A stretch of DNA of 7,533 nt from Bacillota bacterium. Its GTDB lineage: Bacteria; Bacillota_E; Sulfobacillia; Sulfobacillales; Sulfobacillaceae. Shown piece after piece: positions 5,169 to 7,533 of this stretch (positions within the stretch are counted from its first letter, which is position 1; each line of letters opens with the position of its first letter). The DNA lies in the NCBI GenBank assembly GCA_021802375.1, contig JAKAAL010000177.1, forward strand, positions 1 to 7,533. The letters run 5' to 3'. The position numbers were made by a program, and so were the translations under genes. The notes under the pieces are model-generated. The model was not told where the DNA came from, ran no database searches, and saw nothing but the letters and a program-made list of their open reading frames with translations.

Positions 5169-6920
5169 TCAATATGGCGAAATCCATCCCAAATGCTTTT
5201 TCATCGCCTCCATAAGTTCTCCTGTTGTCGCATCAGCCAATGATGCCTCGACCATAGCGGGAATAAGATCGAGCCCTTGCCTGCCATCGGCGAACTCACC
5301 GAGCGCATGTTCCACTCTACGCATCGCTTTCTGCCATTTCGATGGATCGCGTAGCTGTCTTAGCTCTCGAATTCGCTTCACTGAAATAGCCTCATCTTGA
5401 GGAGGAACTTCAAACACTTCGACGGTCAAGGGATCCGGGGTATCATATTTGTTCACGCCCACCATCACCCGTCGTCCTGATTCCACGTCGTTTCGCCAAC
5501 GTGCAGACCGCTCTTCAATTAAGGACCTGACATACGCATGATTGCGCGTGTAACCCCCTCTCTTCTCTAGCTCGTCTATCAGGTTTTCTCCCGCCTGCAC
5601 CAGATCCGCCGTAAGCCGTTCTACATAATACGAACCTCCTAAAGGATCCGTCACCGCGGTGATATTGGTCTCTTCTTGAATCACTTGCTGCACACGGAGT
5701 GACAACGTATGTGCCATCTCGGTGGGTATTGCCAACGCCTCATCGAAAGAACTTACTTCCATAGCCTGCACACCCGCCAATGCTGCCCCCAAGGCATGTA
5801 GTGTGGTTCGAATTAAGTTAACCAAGGGCTGTTGCCCCGTCAACACGGCTCCCGATGTATGCGTATGGATTCGCGCATGCATCGCACTGGCTTTCGTAGC
5901 GCCGAGCTTACGACATTGTTTCGCCCAGATCTGGCGTAAAGCCCTAACTTTAGCAATTTCTTCAAAAAAATCATTGGCCTGGGCTATTTGAAATCCAAAA
6001 CGCCCTAGCACATCGTTAGGATTCATTCCGGCATCAATACAGGATTTTGCATACTCAATGCCTGCCGCTACCACCAATCCAATCTCGTGAACCGCATTGC
6101 CACCCGCTTCCTCGATACCATAGCCGAACAGGTTCAGTGTGTTCCATTGGGGCATGTGGCGACCACAGAATCGAATCAGTTCGACCGCCAAGCGTTTTCC
6201 CATTTCCGGTGGAAAGCAACTCATACCGCAATAGGCACTAATGTAATACCAATTCATCGTGTTTCCCCGCAGGGCGTCCCATGGCACCCCTTTTGTCTGA
6301 GCATAAGCCAGGTAATGAGCCAGGACAGGTAAAACCTCGTAATCCGTAATGTGGACCACGTTAATTGCGGTTAAGTCAAGGCCACGAAACAAAATTTCCA
6401 TATCCTGTCGGCAATATACGGCCATGCCGTCTTTGCCAACCCTTCCCGCTGCAGCTGGGTGATCGGGGTCAATCCCTTGATGGGACACAAGGTCATAAAC
6501 CAAGTTATAGAACGTACGCCCCATGTATCCTGTCATTCCTTGTGCTCGAAGACTATCCATTCGTTCCCGAGTGTGTTCTGGCAAGCCATAACCAATAACG
6601 GGTTGGTTTGCCCACGGGAACAGTTGGTACTGGCTGGCGTAAAGCCCGCGAGTAAATGGGACGGAACCCGGCGCATTGATGTCGTCTGGTGAAATGTCGT
6701 CTATATCGGTCAAAAAATAACATGGCTTAATCGGCATCCCGGAATGCGTAACAGGTGCTGGCGGCGCTTCGCCGTTATGAAATCGACGAGACAAGCGGGA
6801 AAACTCGGTGGCCCAAGTTTCTTGAAAACCTTTTTCCGACCTGAGACGACGATCCCATGAGCCAACTTTCGATTCCTGATTCTTGTTGTCTTCAGAAATA
6901 TTTGACGGTGTTTCCGCCAT
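5169..6920 (-). CDS. Divergent methylmalonyl-CoA-mutase-family large subunit (acyl-CoA mutase of unknown substrate)
   Basis: 583 residues, the size of stand-alone large subunits of split B12 mutases (IcmA/HcmA type), with no B12 domain of its own. Family features: PFTRGLYASQY (88-98), YDLVSHQGIDPDHP (142-155), FPPEMGKRL (236-244), PQWNTLNLFGYGIEEAGG (257-274), ANDFFEEIAK (315-324), HTHTSGAVLTGQQP (352-365), SFDEALAIPTE (391-401), DPLGGSYYVE (425-434), VGVNKY (487-492). Aligned to P. shermanii mutase, Tyr89, Arg207 and His244 become Val108, Cys231 and Gly268. The segment replacing GLSVA is about six residues longer (131-141), and TMNG and HTN motifs are also changed. Glu394 matches Glu370, an adenosylcobalamin contact. 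The carboxylate-binding Arg/Tyr are gone, so methylmalonyl-CoA is improbable. Start shares one base with the small-subunit stop (TAATG) and has a perfect SD. The frame is clean, so loss of function by decay is unlikely. Confidence 0.9.
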   Translation of the reverse strand: MAETPSNISEDNKNQESKVGSWDRRLRSEKGFQETWATEFSRLSRRFHNGEAPPAPVTHSGMPIKPCYFLTDIDDISPDDINAPGSVPFTRGLYASQYQLFPWANQPVIGYGLPEHTRERMDSLRAQGMTGYMGRTFYNLVYDLVSHQGIDPDHPAAAGRVGKDGMAVYCRQDMEILFRGLDLTAINVVHITDYEVLPVLAHYLAYAQTKGVPWDALRGNTMNWYYISAYCGMSCFPPEMGKRLAVELIRFCGRHMPQWNTLNLFGYGIEEAGGNAVHEIGLVVAAGIEYAKSCIDAGMNPNDVLGRFGFQIAQANDFFEEIAKVRALRQIWAKQCRKLGATKASAMHARIHTHTSGAVLTGQQPLVNLIRTTLHALGAALAGVQAMEVSSFDEALAIPTEMAHTLSLRVQQVIQEETNITAVTDPLGGSYYVERLTADLVQAGENLIDELEKRGGYTRNHAYVRSLIEERSARWRNDVESGRRVMVGVNKYDTPDPLTVEVFEVPPQDEAISVKRIRELRQLRDPSKWQKAMRRVEHALGEFADGRQGLDLIPAMVEASLADATTGELMEAMKKHLGWISPY

Positions 6921-7384
6921 TAGACGTCACCTCCCACAGATGCTTTCGAATGGCCCTCGTCTATCTTCGACGCTTGAATCGCCCTGACCCGTTGCCGAAC
7001 AAAGGAGACAACATCACTCGCATTCGTACCGGGTCCAAAGATTCCCTCGATACCCATCTCTTGCAATGCGGGATAGTCCCGTTGTGGAATAATACCACCT
7101 ACCATTAACGGCATGTCCCCCATTCCCTGATTAACAAGTTCGGCGTGAAGTTTTTGAAGAATAGGAAGATGCCCTTGTACCGAACTGGAAAACCCAATCA
7201 AATCAACATCCTCTTGACTGGCTACGGACACAATTTCATTGGGATCTAGAAAATTTATAAAGATGACCTCCATACCACTGTCGCGTAGCCTGATGGCAAT
7301 ATATCGAGCACCCCGATCATGCATATCCATGCTTGATTTGCAAAGTAGAATCCTCGGAGGATGAGGATCATGCGTTTTTGCCAT
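6920..7384 (-). CDS. Cobalamin-binding small subunit of the acyl-CoA mutase
   Basis: 154 residues forming one B12-binding Rossmann-like domain, as in the small subunits of split mutases (IcmB/HcmB). DxHxxG is intact as DMHDRG (20-25): His22 should be the lower axial cobalt ligand, with Asp20 and Lys16 as the usual triad partners. The SxL motif is changed to Ser66-Ser67-Ser68 in GFSSSVQGHL; GG is at 96-97 in VGGIIP, followed by FGPGT (116-120). Spacings fit the family. A charged tail follows residue 131. The ATG at 7384 is preceded at 8 nt by AGGAGG and lies 3 nt after the thiolase stop. It precedes and overlaps the large-subunit gene by one base, so the two are probably made in a coupled way and form an adenosylcobalamin-dependent heteromer. 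Confidence 0.95.
   Translation of the reverse strand: MAKTHDPHPPRILLCKSSMDMHDRGARYIAIRLRDSGMEVIFINFLDPNEIVSVASQEDVDLIGFSSSVQGHLPILQKLHAELVNQGMGDMPLMVGGIIPQRDYPALQEMGIEGIFGPGTNASDVVSFVRQRVRAIQASKIDEGHSKASVGGDV
6928..6935 (-). promoter_or_regulatory. Ribosome binding site of the mutase large subunit, inside the small-subunit gene
   Basis: GGGAGGTG on the - strand, 7 nt before the ATG at 6920 and within the last codons of the small subunit. Together with the TAATG stop/start overlap it settles the start and supports coupled or independently strong translation. Confidence 0.9.
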
Positions 7385-7387
7385 GGT

Positions 7388-7533
7388 TTAAGCCTCCTCT
7401 TCAACTCGAATAGCAATGGCCGTTGCAACTCCTCCACCTCCACCAACCGTAGCAATTCCACGACCACCACCGCGCCTTCGCAATTCATGCACCATAGACG
7501 TTACAATCCGCGCTCCACTACATCCCACAGGAT
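7388..7533 (-). CDS. Thiolase, C-terminal fragment (5' part beyond window edge)
   Basis: The frame is open from the right edge to the TAA at 7388-7390 and gives the last 47 full codons. It begins PVGCSGARIVTSMVHELRR, the region just after the catalytic His of the GHP(V/I)G(A/C)SGAR thiolase motif, and ends ATVGGGGGVATAIAI followed by RVEEEA. This is a second thiolase, distinct in sequence from the complete one. The second catalytic Cys normally in the closing glycine-rich motif (for example LCIGGG or ICNGGGG) is Gly here. The stop lies 3 nt upstream of the small-subunit ATG, whose SD is inside this gene, so it belongs to the same operon. Assignment rests on the C-terminus only. Confidence 0.85.
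   Translation of the reverse strand, partial: PVGCSGARIVTSMVHELRRRGGGRGIATVGGGGGVATAIAIRVEEEA
7393..7398 (-). promoter_or_regulatory. Ribosome binding site of the B12-binding subunit, inside the thiolase end
   Basis: AGGAGG on the - strand, 8 nt before the ATG at 7384, formed by the Glu-Glu-Ala codons at the end of the upstream thiolase. Confidence 0.85.

Noticed and set aside
5118..5170. Two short inverted repeats between the mutase and dehydrogenase genes (CTCGT/ACGAG at 5118-5131; GAGGT/ACCTC at 5153-5170)
   Set aside because: Stems of only five pairs and no T-run; not enough to claim a terminator or regulatory hairpin.
5169..7384. Calling the pair a methylmalonyl-CoA mutase (mutA/mutB)
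   Set aside because: The residues that bind the methylmalonyl carboxylate and the conserved His are absent, so the name would assert an unsupported substrate.
7420..7480. G-rich run on the - strand as a possible G-quadruplex
   Set aside because: It is explained by consecutive Gly codons in the thiolase C-terminal motif, and the G-tracts are mostly only two long.

Overview
The window holds part of a short-chain/branched-chain acyl-CoA catabolic locus in two convergent gene groups. Left, + strand: a 5'-truncated SDR reductase/dehydrogenase (1-717), then a CaiB/BaiF-family gene with the active-site residues of an alpha-methylacyl-CoA racemase (822-1895). Right, - strand, in transcription order: the 3' end of a thiolase (7533-7388), a cobalamin-binding small subunit (7384-6920), a methylmalonyl-CoA-mutase-family large subunit (6920-5169), an acyl-CoA dehydrogenase (5094-3940) and a complete thiolase (3881-2718). 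The first two junctions are very tight (a 3-nt gap, then a TAATG overlap), so the - strand genes look like one operon whose promoter lies beyond the right edge.

The two groups meet at about 820 bp (1896-2717) with no convincing intact gene. It holds an orphan Shine-Dalgarno/ATG closed after 13 codons, a possible 46-codon ORF, a small repeat cluster, and on the - strand a broken reading frame that resembles a hotdog (PaaI-type) thioesterase. It reads as a decayed end of the operon.

Taken together the genes supply most steps for handling a 2-methyl-branched or rearranged acyl-CoA: B12-dependent carbon-skeleton rearrangement (split mutase), C2 stereochemical inversion (racemase), alpha,beta-dehydrogenation (acyl-CoA dehydrogenase), hydroxyacyl oxidation (SDR) and thiolysis (thiolases). 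No enoyl-CoA hydratase, acyl-CoA ligase or MeaB-type GTPase chaperone is visible. The most unusual member is the mutase large subunit. It keeps the barrel scaffold and several family motifs, but the positions equivalent to Tyr89, Arg207 and His244 of Propionibacterium shermanii methylmalonyl-CoA mutase are Val108, Cys231 and Gly268, and there is an extra loop of about six residues next to the active site. It is very unlikely to be a true methylmalonyl-CoA mutase, and its substrate cannot be read from the sequence.

The strong AGGAGG-type ribosome binding sites, roughly balanced base composition and gene content suggest a Gram-positive Firmicute-like bacterium, perhaps of the Sulfobacillus/Alicyclobacillus/Kyrpidia kind. 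This is inference with low confidence. No RNA gene, insertion sequence, CRISPR array or clear rho-independent terminator was seen.
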